A stretch of DNA of 64,000 nt from Streptococcus mitis (GTDB taxonomy: Bacteria; Bacillota; Bacilli; Lactobacillales; Streptococcaceae). The stretch covers positions 1-64,000 of the forward strand of contig NZ_CAMIAF010000012.1 of NCBI RefSeq assembly GCF_946190375.1. Reading direction: 5' to 3'. Made by a program: the position numbers and the translations under genes. The stretch's first letter is position 1, and every line of letters begins with the position of its first letter. The notes beneath the pieces are model-generated. The model did not search any database. It was not told where the DNA came from and was given only the letters and a program-made list of their open reading frames with translations. Positions 42,530 through 54,105 of this stretch are shown piece by piece.

Positions 42530-44788
42530 ATGTTATCACTACAAGAATTTGTACAAAATCGTTACAATAAAACCATTGCAGAATGTAGCAATGAAGAGCT
42601 TTACCTTGCTCTTCTTAACTACAGCAAGCTTGCAAGCAGCCAAAAACCAGTTAACACTGGTAAGAAAAAAGTTTACTACATCTCAGCTGAGTTCTTGATT
42701 GGTAAACTCTTGTCAAACAACTTGATCAACCTTGGTCTTTACGACGATGTCAAAAAAGAACTTGCAGCTGCAGGTAAAGACTTGATCGAAGTCGAAGAAG
42801 TTGAATTGGAACCATCTCTTGGTAATGGTGGTTTGGGACGTTTGGCTGCCTGCTTTATCGACTCAATTGCGACTCTTGGTTTGAATGGTGACGGTGTTGG
42901 TCTTAACTACCACTTTGGTCTTTTCCAACAAGTTCTTAAAAACAACCAACAAGAAACAATTCCAAATGCATGGTTGACAGAGCAAAACTGGTTGGTTCGC
43001 TCAAGCCGTAGCTACCAAGTACCATTTGCAGATTTTACTTTGACATCAACTCTTTACGATATTGATGTTACTGGTTATGAAACAGCAACTAAAAACCGCT
43101 TGCGTTTGTTTGACTTGGATTCAGTTGATTCTTCTATTATTAAAGATGGTATCAACTTTGACAAGACAGATATCGCTCGCAACTTGACTCTCTTCCTTTA
43201 CCCAGATGATAGTGACCGTCAAGGTGAATTGCTCCGTATCTTCCAACAATACTTCATGGTTTCAAACGGTGCGCAATTGATCATCGACGAAGCAATCGAA
43301 AAAGGAAGCAACTTGCATGACCTTGCTGATTACGCAGTTGTACAAATCAACGATACTCACCCATCAATGGTTATCCCTGAATTGATCCGTCTTTTGACTG
43401 CACGTGGTATCGAGCTTGACGAAGCAATCTCAATCGTTCGTAGCATGACTGCCTACACTAACCACACAATCCTTGCTGAAGCCCTTGAAAAATGGCCTCT
43501 TGAATTCTTGCAAGAAGTGGTTCCTCACTTGGTACCAATCATCGAAGAATTGGACCGTCGCGTGAAAGCAGAATACAAAGATCCAGCTGTTCAAATTATC
43601 GATGAGAGCGGACGTGTTCACATGGCTCACATGGATATCCACTACGGATACAGTGTTAACGGGGTAGCGGCACTCCACACTGAAATCTTGAAGAACTCTG
43701 AGTTGAAAGCCTTCTACGACCTTTACCCAGAAAAATTCAACAACAAAACAAACGGTATTACTTTCCGTCGTTGGCTCATGCATGCTAACCCACGATTGTC
43801 TCACTACTTGGATGAGATTCTTGGAGAAGGTTGGCACCATGAAGCAGATGAGCTTGAAAAACTCTTGTCTTATGAAGACAAAGCAGCTGTCAAAGAAAAA
43901 TTGGAAAGCATCAAGGCTCACAACAAACGTAAATTGGCTCGTCACTTGAAAGAACACCAAGGTGTAGAAATCAATCCAAACTCTATCTTTGATATCCAAA
44001 TCAAACGTCTTCACGAGTACAAACGCCAACAAATGAACGCCTTGTACGTGATCCACAAATACCTTGACATCAAAGCTGGTAACATCCCTGCTCGTCCAAT
44101 CACAATCTTCTTTGGTGGTAAGGCAGCTCCAGCCTATACAATCGCTCAAGACATCATCCACTTAATCCTTTGCATGTCAGAAGTTATTGCTAACGATCCA
44201 GCAGTAGCTCCACACTTGCAAGTAGTTATGGTTGAAAACTATAACGTTACTGCAGCAAGCTTCCTTATCCCAGCATGTGATATCTCAGAACAAATTTCAC
44301 TTGCTTCTAAAGAAGCTTCAGGTACTGGTAACATGAAATTCATGTTGAACGGAGCTTTGACTCTTGGTACTATGGACGGCGCTAACGTGGAAATCGCTGA
44401 GTTGGTTGGAGACGAAAATATCTACATCTTTGGTGAAGATTCAGAAACTGTTATCGACCTTTACGCAAAAGCAGCTTACAAATCAAGCGAATTCTACGCT
44501 CGTAAAGCTATCAAACCATTGGTTGACTTCATCGTTAGCGATGCAGTTCTTGCAGCTGGAAACAAAGAGCGTTTGGAACGTCTTTACAATGAATTGATCA
44601 ACAAAGACTGGTTCATGACTCTTCTTGACTTGGAAGACTACATCAAAGTCAAAGAGCAAATGTTGGCTGACTATGAAGACCGTGACGCATGGTTGGACAA
44701 AGTTATCGTTAACATTTCTAAAGCAGGATTCTTCTCATCTGACCGTACAATCGCTCAGTATAACGAAGATATCTGGCACTTGAACTAA
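42530..44788 (+). CDS. malP: Maltodextrin phosphorylase
   Basis: A 752-residue GT35 phosphorylase that splits maltodextrins with phosphate to glucose-1-phosphate. It has [16 protein letters not shown] near residue 100 and the pyridoxal-phosphate lysine region [15 protein letters not shown] followed by [11 protein letters not shown]. It acts in the cytoplasm after import by MalXCD and chain remodelling by MalQ. CAGGAGAC precedes the ATG and a strong terminator follows. Confidence 0.97.
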   Translation: MLSLQEFVQNRYNKTIAECSNEELYLALLNYSKLASSQKPVNTGKKKVYYISAEFLIGKLLSNNLINLGLYDDVKKELAAAGKDLIEVEEVELEPSLGNGGLGRLAACFIDSIATLGLNGDGVGLNYHFGLFQQVLKNNQQETIPNAWLTEQNWLVRSSRSYQVPFADFTLTSTLYDIDVTGYETATKNRLRLFDLDSVDSSIIKDGINFDKTDIARNLTLFLYPDDSDRQGELLRIFQQYFMVSNGAQLIIDEAIEKGSNLHDLADYAVVQINDTHPSMVIPELIRLLTARGIELDEAISIVRSMTAYTNHTILAEALEKWPLEFLQEVVPHLVPIIEELDRRVKAEYKDPAVQIIDESGRVHMAHMDIHYGYSVNGVAALHTEILKNSELKAFYDLYPEKFNNKTNGITFRRWLMHANPRLSHYLDEILGEGWHHEADELEKLLSYEDKAAVKEKLESIKAHNKRKLARHLKEHQGVEINPNSIFDIQIKRLHEYKRQQMNALYVIHKYLDIKAGNIPARPITIFFGGKAAPAYTIAQDIIHLILCMSEVIANDPAVAPHLQVVMVENYNVTAASFLIPACDISEQISLASKEASGTGNMKFMLNGALTLGTMDGANVEIAELVGDENIYIFGEDSETVIDLYAKAAYKSSEFYARKAIKPLVDFIVSDAVLAAGNKERLERLYNELINKDWFMTLLDLEDYIKVKEQMLADYEDRDAWLDKVIVNISKAGFFSSDRTIAQYNEDIWHLN

Positions 44789-44816
44789 GATACAAGTTTA
44801 TATTAATACATTTTGT

Positions 44817-44854
44817 AAAAAAGCGAGTTTCGATTGAAATTCGCTTTTTTTTTT
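44817..44854 (+). terminator. malQP terminator
   Basis: GCGAgTTTC, loop GATT, GAAAtTCGC, followed by ten T. Confidence 0.92.
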
Positions 44855-44982
44855 GAATGCTGTGGATTTGGATCAATTTTGTCTAAAAATAGGGAAATCC
44901 TAGATACAGTGAAGGCTTTAAATGCTGGTTTTTACTATTTTTCTGTCTCATGCTTCTTCTTTAGTTGATTACCTCATATCCC

Positions 44983-45011
44983 TTGTATTCGCTTACACAA
45001 AGTATTATAAT
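44983..45011 (+). promoter_or_regulatory. Promoter for small membrane protein genes
   Basis: TTGTAT (44983-44988), a 17-bp spacer and TATAAT (45006-45011). Confidence 0.65.
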
Positions 45012-45037
45012 ATGATTGTAGGAAAGAAGGTGTTTTT

Positions 45038-45244
45038 ATGTGGAAAAAATATTTTTCAAAATATAAATGGACGGATTTATTTTGGATACTATTTGTTATT
45101 TTGACCTGCCTCTATATAGGTAACCACGATTTGCTTCCTCTCAATCATCAAGAAATCTCTTTTCGTGGTAGCATTTGGGGTTTGGTACTGGCCTTATATC
45201 ACTTACTGTTTATTGATAAGTTTGTTATCTCGAATCGAAAATAA
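45038..45244 (+). CDS. Small two-helix membrane protein
   Basis: A 68-residue protein with a basic N-terminus (MWKKYFSKYKWTD) and two hydrophobic stretches (LFWILFVILTCLYIG and GLVLALYHLLFIDKF). AGAAGGTG precedes the ATG and a good promoter lies 27 bp upstream, which supports a real gene. I do not recognise a family. Confidence 0.6.
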   Translation: MWKKYFSKYKWTDLFWILFVILTCLYIGNHDLLPLNHQEISFRGSIWGLVLALYHLLFIDKFVISNRK

Positions 45245-45299
45245 AGTTTAGAGCTATGCTTGACTGTGTACTTTTAAGATTGATTTTTGGGGGAAGATT

Positions 45300-45470
45300 T
45301 TGTCTCTATTATTTATTATTTTAAATTTGTTTATCTTGTACAAAATCTATTCTTTGAGGCAGAAGAAATCGAAATACTTGATTTATACGGCCTATATCAT
45401 ATTTGGGGTAAATGTAATATATGGTATTCAATGGTTATTAAAAGAACTAGTTTCAAAGATTTCCACTTAA
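45300..45470 (+). CDS. Small membrane protein with TTG start
   Basis: A 56-codon frame begins with TTG 3 nt after a strong GGGGGAAGA ribosome site (45290-45297) and encodes two hydrophobic helices (LLFIILNLFILYKIYSL and YLIYTAYIIFGVNVIYG) separated by RQKKSK. It follows the previous small membrane gene by 55 bp and ends before a strong terminator, so the two may be one operon. Because it lacks an ATG it is easily overlooked. Function unknown. Confidence 0.5.
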   Translation: MSLLFIILNLFILYKIYSLRQKKSKYLIYTAYIIFGVNVIYGIQWLLKELVSKIST

Positions 45471-45503
45471 TGTGTATAGAAACTCCAGTGATTTTTGCAT
45501 AAC

Positions 45504-45550
45504 AAAACGCATAAGATTAAGGTTTTTGAGTACCTGTTCTTATGCGTTTT
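45504..45550. terminator. Bidirectional terminator before rlmA
   Basis: AAAACGCATAAGA and TCTTATGCGTTTT form a perfect 13-bp stem with an inner AGGT/ACCT pair. It serves the small membrane genes and the minus-strand rlmA. Confidence 0.85.
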
Positions 45551-45599
45551 CGTAATATTGAAGATTTTCGGTAAGTTTTGTACCTTTGGGAAGTCTGGT

Positions 45600-46448
45600 T
45601 TAGAATGCTTTCCCAACCAGAATCTCTGCCTCAATGGTAATCTCTGTCAGTTGGCTCCAGTCAATCTTAGTCTGGTCGATGTGAAAGAGTAGGGGCGTCA
45701 TGCTGAGTAGGGCTTGGAGTTGTTCTGCTGTGATAGTCTTAGTCAGAGAGGCAGTTTTGTTAGATAGGATGGTAAAGTGTTCCTGGAAATGCTCCTTGAT
45801 ATCTTGGTTAGAATAATCCTTGTTTGTCAGCTGGTTCTGTACCCTTTGACGGATTTCTTTGAGATGATTTTCAGTTGGGATAACCTTTATCAAGATACCG
45901 TCTTTGGATAAAACGCGACGAAATTCTCCATAGTTGGCAGGCGAAAAGATATCAAGCAGGATGTCCATGCTGGCGTCTTTTATAGGAAGACGAGCCAAGT
46001 CACCAACGAACCAATTGACTGCCCAGTTGGGTTCGCTCTTGGCAGCGATTTGGACTGAATCTTTGGAGATGTCAAAGGCATAGAAGGTTTTGTCAGGATG
46101 GATTTCTTGGAGTTTACGAGAATAGAAACCTTCACCACAACCAATATCCAAGATTGTTGTGGTAGTTTTTGAGCTTGCAAGCAAGTCAGATACAGCATCT
46201 AAGATAGCTTGGTAAAAGCCAGCTTCTAGGATTTGTTGGCGGTTTTGAAAATTTTCCTTGTCGTAGTTAGCAGATTGCTTGATTTGAGGTGCCAGATTGA
46301 CATAGCCAAATTTAGCCAAGTCAAAAGAATGGCGATTACAGCACTTGAGACTGCTCTCTACCAGAGTCAGATTTTCTTGACAGATAGGACAGGCAAAGGC
46401 AGCCGCAGAAGCAAAGCGTTGGAGTTTGGGTTTGAGGTTTGTATTCAT
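45600..46448 (-). CDS. rlmA: 23S rRNA (guanine-N1)-methyltransferase, RlmA(II) type
   Basis: A 282-residue SAM-dependent methyltransferase with an N-terminal zinc finger (Cys20, Cys23, Cys36/37, His40) and SAM motif ILDIGCGEGFYSRKL (about 95-110). The Gram-positive RlmA(II)/TlrB group methylates G748 of 23S rRNA in the drug-binding tunnel; in pneumococci it affects response to telithromycin. Assignment to type II rests on the organism and domain pattern. No ribosome site stands out before the start at 46448. Confidence 0.88.
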   Translation of the reverse strand: MNTNLKPKLQRFASAAAFACPICQENLTLVESSLKCCNRHSFDLAKFGYVNLAPQIKQSANYDKENFQNRQQILEAGFYQAILDAVSDLLASSKTTTTILDIGCGEGFYSRKLQEIHPDKTFYAFDISKDSVQIAAKSEPNWAVNWFVGDLARLPIKDASMDILLDIFSPANYGEFRRVLSKDGILIKVIPTENHLKEIRQRVQNQLTNKDYSNQDIKEHFQEHFTILSNKTASLTKTITAEQLQALLSMTPLLFHIDQTKIDWSQLTEITIEAEILVGKAF

Positions 46449-46549
46449 AGTTTAAGTGTATCAAAAGAGGCAAATGAAAGCAACTTTAGGAATAAGTAGA
46501 TGGGAGATTCAGTAGAAATAAAACTAATTCTCCAATTTATGGAATGAAA

Positions 46550-46578
46550 TTGCTTTTATATCTAAATTGCTATATAAT
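46550..46578 (+). promoter_or_regulatory. Promoter of the P-type ATPase operon
   Basis: TTGCTT (46550-46555), a 17-bp spacer and TATAAT (46573-46578). Confidence 0.75.
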
Positions 46579-46599
46579 AATGATAAGGAGGAAATAAGT

Positions 46600-46878
46600 A
46601 TGTTAAAAGAAGTACTAACCGTTGCAAAAGTTGCGAAAAAATCATCACTCTTTTTGGGTGGTGTCGCATTTGGTACCCTTGGTTTGAAAATCTTAGCAAG
46701 TAAGGAAGCTAAAAAAGGTTATTCTAAAGCTTTGGCTAAGGCTTACAAGTTGAAAGACGAGCTAGATGCATCTGTTTCTGTTGTGAAACAACATGGAGAC
46801 GATGTCTTGCAAGATGCCAAATATTTGTACGAGCAAGAGAAAAAAGAAGAGCAATTAGATAGCCTTATAGGAGAATAA
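46600..46878 (+). CDS. Small single-helix membrane protein partnered with the P-type ATPase (DUF6110-like)
   Basis: A 92-residue protein with one membrane helix near the N-terminus (KKSSLFLGGVAFGTLGLKILAS) and a charged helical cytoplasmic tail (YSKALAKAYKLKDELDASVS... YEQEKKEEQLDS). AAGGAGG precedes the ATG at 46600; the longer frame begins inside the promoter. It ends 1 bp before the ATPase gene. The layout recalls the small membrane proteins paired with metal P-type ATPases in mycobacteria (PacL/DUF1490), so a scaffold or metal-handling role is plausible, but that is analogy. Confidence 0.7.
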   Translation: MLKEVLTVAKVAKKSSLFLGGVAFGTLGLKILASKEAKKGYSKALAKAYKLKDELDASVSVVKQHGDDVLQDAKYLYEQEKKEEQLDSLIGE

Positions 46879-46879
46879 T

Positions 46880-48940
46880 ATGTCTTTTAAAGTGCTACAT
46901 AGAGGATACCAACATATCCGACTATCATCTTCTTTTTCACTCACCTTGGATATTCAAGACTATCTTCGTTCCTTGGCGAGAGATGAAAAGGGGATTGAGT
47001 CCATCCAGTTTTACATGGATCAACAGCACTTTACTCTACGCATAAAAGAAGGCTTTTCTGTATTAGATAATGCAGAAGCCTTTTTAAAAAAAATTGATAA
47101 AGGGAAAGTTTCTGAGTTGATGACTCTTCCCATTCGTAGAGAAGAGAGTGCTTATTCTATTGTTTCAGGTGCAGCGATTAAGCGTGTGCTTTTTCGTAGT
47201 TTTGTGCCGTATCCTATTCGCTATATATGGACTTGTTATCAGGCTTTTGGCTATATTAGAGAAGCCTATCAAACACTAGCGCGTAAGGAACTAACGATGG
47301 AAGTCTTGGACTGTTCGGCGATTTTATTGTCCTTGTTTATGAACCAATCCAAGACAGCTAGCAATATCATGTTTATGCTTGATTTGGGGAATCATTTAGA
47401 TCAGTGGTCCTTGAAAAAAACGGCAACAGATTTAGAACAGAGTCTTCTTGCAAAAGAGAACGATGTATTCCTAGTACAGGGCGATACGGTCGTTAGTATC
47501 AAGAGTTCCGATGTTCAAATAGGAGATGTCTTGGTCCTATCTCAAGGAAATGAAATTCTGTTTGATGGACAAGTAGTTTCAGGTTTAGGTATGGTCAACG
47601 AAAGTTCCTTGACGGGAGAGAGTTTTCCGGTTGAAAAAAGAGAGTCTGATTTGGTTTGTGCAAATACAGTATTAGAAACTGGAGAGTTACGCATTCGTGT
47701 AACCGATAATCAGATGAACAGCCGGGTTTTACAACTGATTGAGTTGATGAAGAAATCTGAAGAAAACAAGAAAACGAAACAACGCTATTTCATCAAGATG
47801 GCGGACAAGGTCGTCAAATATAATTTCTTGGGGGCTGGTCTGACTTACCTATTAACAGGTTCTTTTTCTAAGGCTATTTCTTTCCTATTAGTCGATTTCT
47901 CCTGCGCTTTGAAAATCTCTACTCCTGTAGCTTATTTGACAGCTATCAAGGAGGGGTTGAACCGTGAAATGGTGATTAAGGATGGAGATGTTCTAGAGAA
48001 ATATCTGGAAATTGATACTTTCTTGTTTGATAAGACGGGAACAATCACAACTAGCTATCCGATAGTTGAAAAGGTGTTACCTTTTGGAGACTATAGTGAG
48101 GAAGATATTCTCAGAATCAGTGCCTGTCTTGAGGAACACATCTATCATCCTATCGCTAATGCCATCGTCAAGCAAGCTGAGATAGAGGGAATTGAACATG
48201 AGGAAATGCATGGGAAGCTCCAATATATCGCAAGCAAGGGGATCAAATCTCATATAGATGGGCAACCAGTTTTTATTGGGAATTATGTTTTGATGCAGGA
48301 TGAGCAAATTCATATCAGTTCAGAACAAAATGCTTTAATTGAAGAGTACAAGAGTCACTACAATCTCTTATTCTTAGCCTACCAGAATGAATTAATTGGA
48401 ATGTTCTGCATTCATACTCCTTTGAGAAAAGAAGCAAAAGCAGCCTTGGAGAAACTTAAGGCACAAGGGAAAAAATTGATTCTGGCAACAGGGGACACCT
48501 TGGTTAGAACAGAGGAATTAGTCAAAGATTTGCCCTTTGATCAGGTCTATACAGACTTGAAACCTGATGGGAAATTTGAGTTAGTAGAGGAACTACAGAA
48601 AGCAGGTCACACTATTTTGATGGTTGGGGATGGATTGAATGACTCAGCTGCTCTAACCCTATCAGATATCGGTGTGGTGATGAATGAGAGTGCAGATATT
48701 TCTAAGCAGATGAGTGATATCTTATTGTTAGATAATCGCTTGGATTTCTTCCAAGAGTTGGATTCGCTATCATCATCTTTGCAAACACTCATCAAGAAGA
48801 ATATTCAAGATACCGTTGTCGTAAATAGTAGTTTGATTGGCTTTGGCTTGTTTAATTGGCTCAGTCCTTCAAATCTCTCTATCTTACATAATCTAACAAC
48901 CTTACGTATTGTACTGCGTAGCCTGTCTATTAAGGGATAG
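46880..48940 (+). CDS. P-type metal-cation ATPase with atypical membrane motif
   Basis: A 686-residue P-type ATPase with TGESFPVEK (about 247), the phosphorylated DKTGTIT (about Asp384) and GDGLNDSAAL (about 582). Size and membrane layout fit heavy-metal (P1B) pumps, but the CPC metal site in the membrane is replaced by ISTP (CALKISTPVAYLTA, about 343-356), and the N-terminal metal-binding-like domain has no CxxC. The ion is therefore unclear; a hard or borderline cation rather than copper or cadmium is more likely. It is co-transcribed with the preceding small membrane protein. Confidence 0.88.
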   Translation: MSFKVLHRGYQHIRLSSSFSLTLDIQDYLRSLARDEKGIESIQFYMDQQHFTLRIKEGFSVLDNAEAFLKKIDKGKVSELMTLPIRREESAYSIVSGAAIKRVLFRSFVPYPIRYIWTCYQAFGYIREAYQTLARKELTMEVLDCSAILLSLFMNQSKTASNIMFMLDLGNHLDQWSLKKTATDLEQSLLAKENDVFLVQGDTVVSIKSSDVQIGDVLVLSQGNEILFDGQVVSGLGMVNESSLTGESFPVEKRESDLVCANTVLETGELRIRVTDNQMNSRVLQLIELMKKSEENKKTKQRYFIKMADKVVKYNFLGAGLTYLLTGSFSKAISFLLVDFSCALKISTPVAYLTAIKEGLNREMVIKDGDVLEKYLEIDTFLFDKTGTITTSYPIVEKVLPFGDYSEEDILRISACLEEHIYHPIANAIVKQAEIEGIEHEEMHGKLQYIASKGIKSHIDGQPVFIGNYVLMQDEQIHISSEQNALIEEYKSHYNLLFLAYQNELIGMFCIHTPLRKEAKAALEKLKAQGKKLILATGDTLVRTEELVKDLPFDQVYTDLKPDGKFELVEELQKAGHTILMVGDGLNDSAALTLSDIGVVMNESADISKQMSDILLLDNRLDFFQELDSLSSSLQTLIKKNIQDTVVVNSSLIGFGLFNWLSPSNLSILHNLTTLRIVLRSLSIKG

Positions 48941-48958
48941 GTGGGGGACTATTCACAG

Positions 48959-48996
48959 CAAAAAGGAGTTACCTTTCTCGAGGTTAACTCCTTTGT
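48959..48996. terminator. Bidirectional terminator between ATPase operon and tyrS
   Basis: AAAGGAGTTACCT pairs with AGGTTAACTCCTTT (one bulge), with A and T runs on both sides. Confidence 0.85.
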
Positions 48997-49018
48997 TTAT
49001 AGGTAAATATTGAATAAT

Positions 49019-50275
49019 TTAGTAAGTCAATACAAAGTATTTTTTCTTACCACGACGGATAACAGTCAGTTCGTTCTCTAACTTATCTGCGTCACTCAAG
49101 ACATAGTCAAGGTCTTGGATACGGTCGCCGTTGACGTAGATAGCTCCGTTTTGGATGTCTTCACGGGCTTGGCGTTTTGAGTTAACCACACCAGATGAGA
49201 CGAGCAGTTCCACGATATTGTGGTTTTCGTCTGCTTGTACTTGGTAGTTTGGTACTCCACGAAGTCCTTGTTTGAGCTCTTTGACAGAAAGGTTTTTGAT
49301 GTTCCCTGCAAAGAGTTGCTCAGTGATGTTGAGGGCTTCTTTGTAGGCTTCTTCTCCGTGAACAAGTGTGACGACTTCACGAGCGAGGATTTTTTGAGCT
49401 AAGCGTTCGTGTGGCGCTGCTTCAAATTGTTTACGGATGTCTTCAATCTCATCAAGTGACAAGAAAGTAAAGATTTTCAAGAAGCGAACAGCGTCAGCGT
49501 CCATAACGTTCATCCAAAATTGGTACATTTCGTATGGAGAAGTCTTTTCAGGATTGAGCCAGACTGCGTTTCCTTCTGATTTACCAAATTTCTTACCAGT
49601 TGCATCTGTGATCAGTGGAACAGTGATAACGTGACCAGTTTTATCAGCCTTACGACGAAGCAATTCAGTACCAGCTGTCATATTTCCCCACTGGTCAGAA
49701 CCACCGATTTGTAGCGTCACATTGTGGTCTTGGTTCAGGACGAAGAAGTCGTAACCTTGCATGATTTGGTAAGCAAACTCAGTGTAAGAAATTCCTGTTT
49801 CGATCCGTTTTTTCACAGACTCCTTGCTCATCATGTAGTTGACAGTAAAGTATTTTCCGATATCACGGAGGAAATCAATGAAGCTGATGCTGCCAAACCA
49901 GTCGTAGTTGTTGACCATGACAGCTTTATTTTCGCCATTTTCAAAGTCAAGAAAACGAGAAAGTTGTCCTTGGATAGACTTGACCCAGCCATCTACTGTG
50001 TCTTTTGTTTGGAGACTACGTTCAGCATCTTTGAAGGACGGATCTCCGATGAGACCTGTAGCACCGCCAACGAGCGCATAAGGTTTGTGACCTGCTAGTT
50101 GCAAGCGACGACTTGTCAAGATTGCGACAAGGTGGCCTAGGTGAAGGCTGTCAGCAGTTGGATCGTAGCCAGTATAATAAGAAACTTGACCTTCTTCTAG
50201 GGCTTTACGCAAAGCTTCTTCATCAGTCGTTTGAAAAATCAAACCACGCTCTTTTAGCTCATCAAAAATGTGCAT
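49019..50275 (-). CDS. tyrS: Tyrosyl-tRNA synthetase
   Basis: A 418-residue class I synthetase charging tRNA-Tyr. The HIGH-type motif is HLGH (45-48), the KMSKS-type motif KFGKSEG (about 230), and a C-terminal S4-like RNA-binding domain ends the protein ([24 protein letters not shown]). AAAGGAGAAA precedes the ATG. An extended -10 (TGaTACAAT, plus-strand 50313-50318) gives a very short leader, so there is no room for a T-box. Confidence 0.97.
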   Translation of the reverse strand: MHIFDELKERGLIFQTTDEEALRKALEEGQVSYYTGYDPTADSLHLGHLVAILTSRRLQLAGHKPYALVGGATGLIGDPSFKDAERSLQTKDTVDGWVKSIQGQLSRFLDFENGENKAVMVNNYDWFGSISFIDFLRDIGKYFTVNYMMSKESVKKRIETGISYTEFAYQIMQGYDFFVLNQDHNVTLQIGGSDQWGNMTAGTELLRRKADKTGHVITVPLITDATGKKFGKSEGNAVWLNPEKTSPYEMYQFWMNVMDADAVRFLKIFTFLSLDEIEDIRKQFEAAPHERLAQKILAREVVTLVHGEEAYKEALNITEQLFAGNIKNLSVKELKQGLRGVPNYQVQADENHNIVELLVSSGVVNSKRQAREDIQNGAIYVNGDRIQDLDYVLSDADKLENELTVIRRGKKKYFVLTY

Positions 50276-50312
50276 GTGTCTTTTCTCCTTTTTAAAAATA
50301 TTGTTTCTAACT

Positions 50313-50318
50313 ATTGTA
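50313..50318 (-). promoter_or_regulatory. Extended -10 promoter of tyrS
   Basis: On the minus strand TGaTACAAT, with a start about 30 nt before the tyrS ATG. Confidence 0.5.
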
Positions 50319-50345
50319 TCACAAACTTGGGCAATAGCCTAGTAG

Positions 50346-52883
<2,538 letters not shown>

Positions 52884-52905
52884 GTTCTATAAATTGTGCT
52901 AAATG

Positions 52906-52937
52906 AAGTGGCTAATCAATTGATTGCCACTTTTTTC
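52906..52937 (+). terminator. pbp1b terminator
   Basis: AAGTGGC and GCCACTT with an inner AATCA/TGATT stem, followed by TTTTTTC. Confidence 0.85.
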
Positions 52938-52965
52938 TTTTTTCCTTTCGTGTTACAATAAAGGT

Positions 52966-53877
52966 ATGAATCAGTATCAGAAAAAGATTGTTAAAGGAAC
53001 CATTTATTCGCTCCTATCCGGCTTGATATGGGGAATCTGTGGGATTTTAGGAGAGTACTTCTTTACTCATTACCAGGTGTCTTCGGGCTGGATTACCTCT
53101 ATGCGTTTGACACTGGCAGGGAGTCTTGTGCTCATTTGGTCAGCAATGCAATTAAAATCGCAAGTGTTAGATATTTGGCGAGATAAGAAAAATTACCTTC
53201 CCTTTTTGGCCTATGCTATTTTGGGAATTTTCTCAGTCCAGTATTTTTTCTATCTCTGTGTAGAATTTTCTAATGCTGCTACAGCGACTATTTTACAGTT
53301 TATCAGTCCTGTCTTTATCCTCTTTTACAATCGCTTGGTTTATAAAAAACGAGCGTCAAAAAGCGCTATTTTCTATGTTTTGATTGCCATGCTGGGTGTT
53401 TGCCTGATGGCGACAAAGGGGGATCTCTCTCAGTTATCCATGACACCGCTAGCTCTTATAACAGGTCTGCTGAGTGCCATGGGGGTCATGTTTAATGTTA
53501 TCTTGCCTCAGCCTTTTGCGAAGCGCTATGGTTTTGTACCCACGGTTGGGTGGGGGATGATTTTGGCCGGTTTATTTAGCAATGTCCTCTCTCCGATTTA
53601 TCAGCTTTCCTTTACTCTTGATATTTGGAGTATCTTGATTTGCCTCATTATCGCTTTCTTCGGTACAGCTTTTGCCTTTTTCATTTCCATGAAGGCTGTG
53701 TCTTTGGTTTCTCCCTTGGTGGTTTCCGTTATCAGTGCCAGTGAACCTCTCTCTTCTGCCCTTTTGAGTGTTTTGTTTTTAGGATTGGTAGTGGATTGGT
53801 CCCTTCTTCTAGCTATGGCCTTGATTATTTTGCCTATGATTTTCCTATCGATAGAAGAAGCGAAAGAAAGTAAATAA
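52966..53877 (+). CDS. EamA/DMT-family transporter
   Basis: A 303-residue protein with ten hydrophobic helices in two EamA repeats (GTIYSLLSGLIWGICGILGEYFF near the start; SVISASEPLSSALLSVLFLG near the end). The family exports or imports small metabolites; the substrate is unknown. The frame is open from 52924 but the ATG at 52966 gives the proper start. A TGtTACAAT -10 element ends only 6 nt before this ATG, so the mRNA is probably leaderless or nearly so. Confidence 0.88.
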   Translation: MNQYQKKIVKGTIYSLLSGLIWGICGILGEYFFTHYQVSSGWITSMRLTLAGSLVLIWSAMQLKSQVLDIWRDKKNYLPFLAYAILGIFSVQYFFYLCVEFSNAATATILQFISPVFILFYNRLVYKKRASKSAIFYVLIAMLGVCLMATKGDLSQLSMTPLALITGLLSAMGVMFNVILPQPFAKRYGFVPTVGWGMILAGLFSNVLSPIYQLSFTLDIWSILICLIIAFFGTAFAFFISMKAVSLVSPLVVSVISASEPLSSALLSVLFLGLVVDWSLLLAMALIILPMIFLSIEEAKESK

Positions 53878-53884
53878 AAAGTCT

Positions 53885-53912
53885 TTTCTTAATTCTAAAA
53901 GTGTGCTATACT
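53885..53912 (+). promoter_or_regulatory. Promoter of the dapH leader RNA
   Basis: TTTCTT (53885-53890), a 16-bp spacer and an extended -10 TGcTATACT (hexamer 53907-53912); start near 53919. Confidence 0.65.
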
Positions 53913-53943
53913 AGAATAGTCAATAAAACACGGGGAGATAGTT

Positions 53944-53973
53944 GTGAAGAGTGTTTTTAGGTTGTATCGGTAG
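53944..53973 (+). CDS. Possible 9-residue leader peptide
   Basis: GGGGAG (53932-53937) lies 6 nt before a GTG-initiated ORF encoding MKSVFRLYR. It overlaps the 5' arm of the main hairpin, so a translating ribosome would prevent that hairpin from forming. There is no evidence of translation beyond the ribosome site. Confidence 0.35.
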   Translation: MKSVFRLYR

Positions 53974-54037
53974 GGGCTTGCTTTTACCGACAGCACGTTT
54001 TATCTCACATCCCTAAAAATCATACCTAAAAACAAAC

Positions 54038-54066
54038 AAAAAGGCTTCAAATTTGAGGTCTTTTTT
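54038..54066 (+). terminator. Terminator upstream of dapH
   Basis: AAAAGGCTTCAAA pairs with TTTGAGGTCTTTT (two G-T pairs), ending in a run of T, 40 bp before dapH. An extended -10 (TGgTAGAAT, about 54067-54075) directly follows and could restart transcription for dapH. Confidence 0.8.
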
Positions 54067-54105
54067 GGTAGAATAGGTATCATTAAAATGAACTAGGAGG
54101 CGCCT

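Larger units (their letters stand above)
53919..54066 (+). ncRNA. Structured leader or independent small RNA upstream of dapH
   Basis: About 150 nt between a good promoter and an intrinsic terminator. GTTTTTAGGT (53953-53962) pairs perfectly with ACCTAAAAAC (54024-54033), enclosing TCGGTA/TACCGA (53967-53972 and 53985-53990). CCCTAAAAAT (54011-54020) can compete for the same 5' arm, so two folds are possible. The 5' arm also encodes a possible 9-codon ORF. It may be an attenuator for the lysine/DAP genes or a free-standing small RNA; it does not look like the known lysine riboswitch. Confidence 0.6.

Noticed and set aside
43430-44161. 243-codon minus-strand frame inside malP
   Set aside because: It is a shadow of a strongly biased, conserved gene.
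53919-54066. Known lysine riboswitch before dapH
   Set aside because: The leader is too short and the conserved core sequence of that riboswitch was not recognisable; it is kept as an unidentified RNA.
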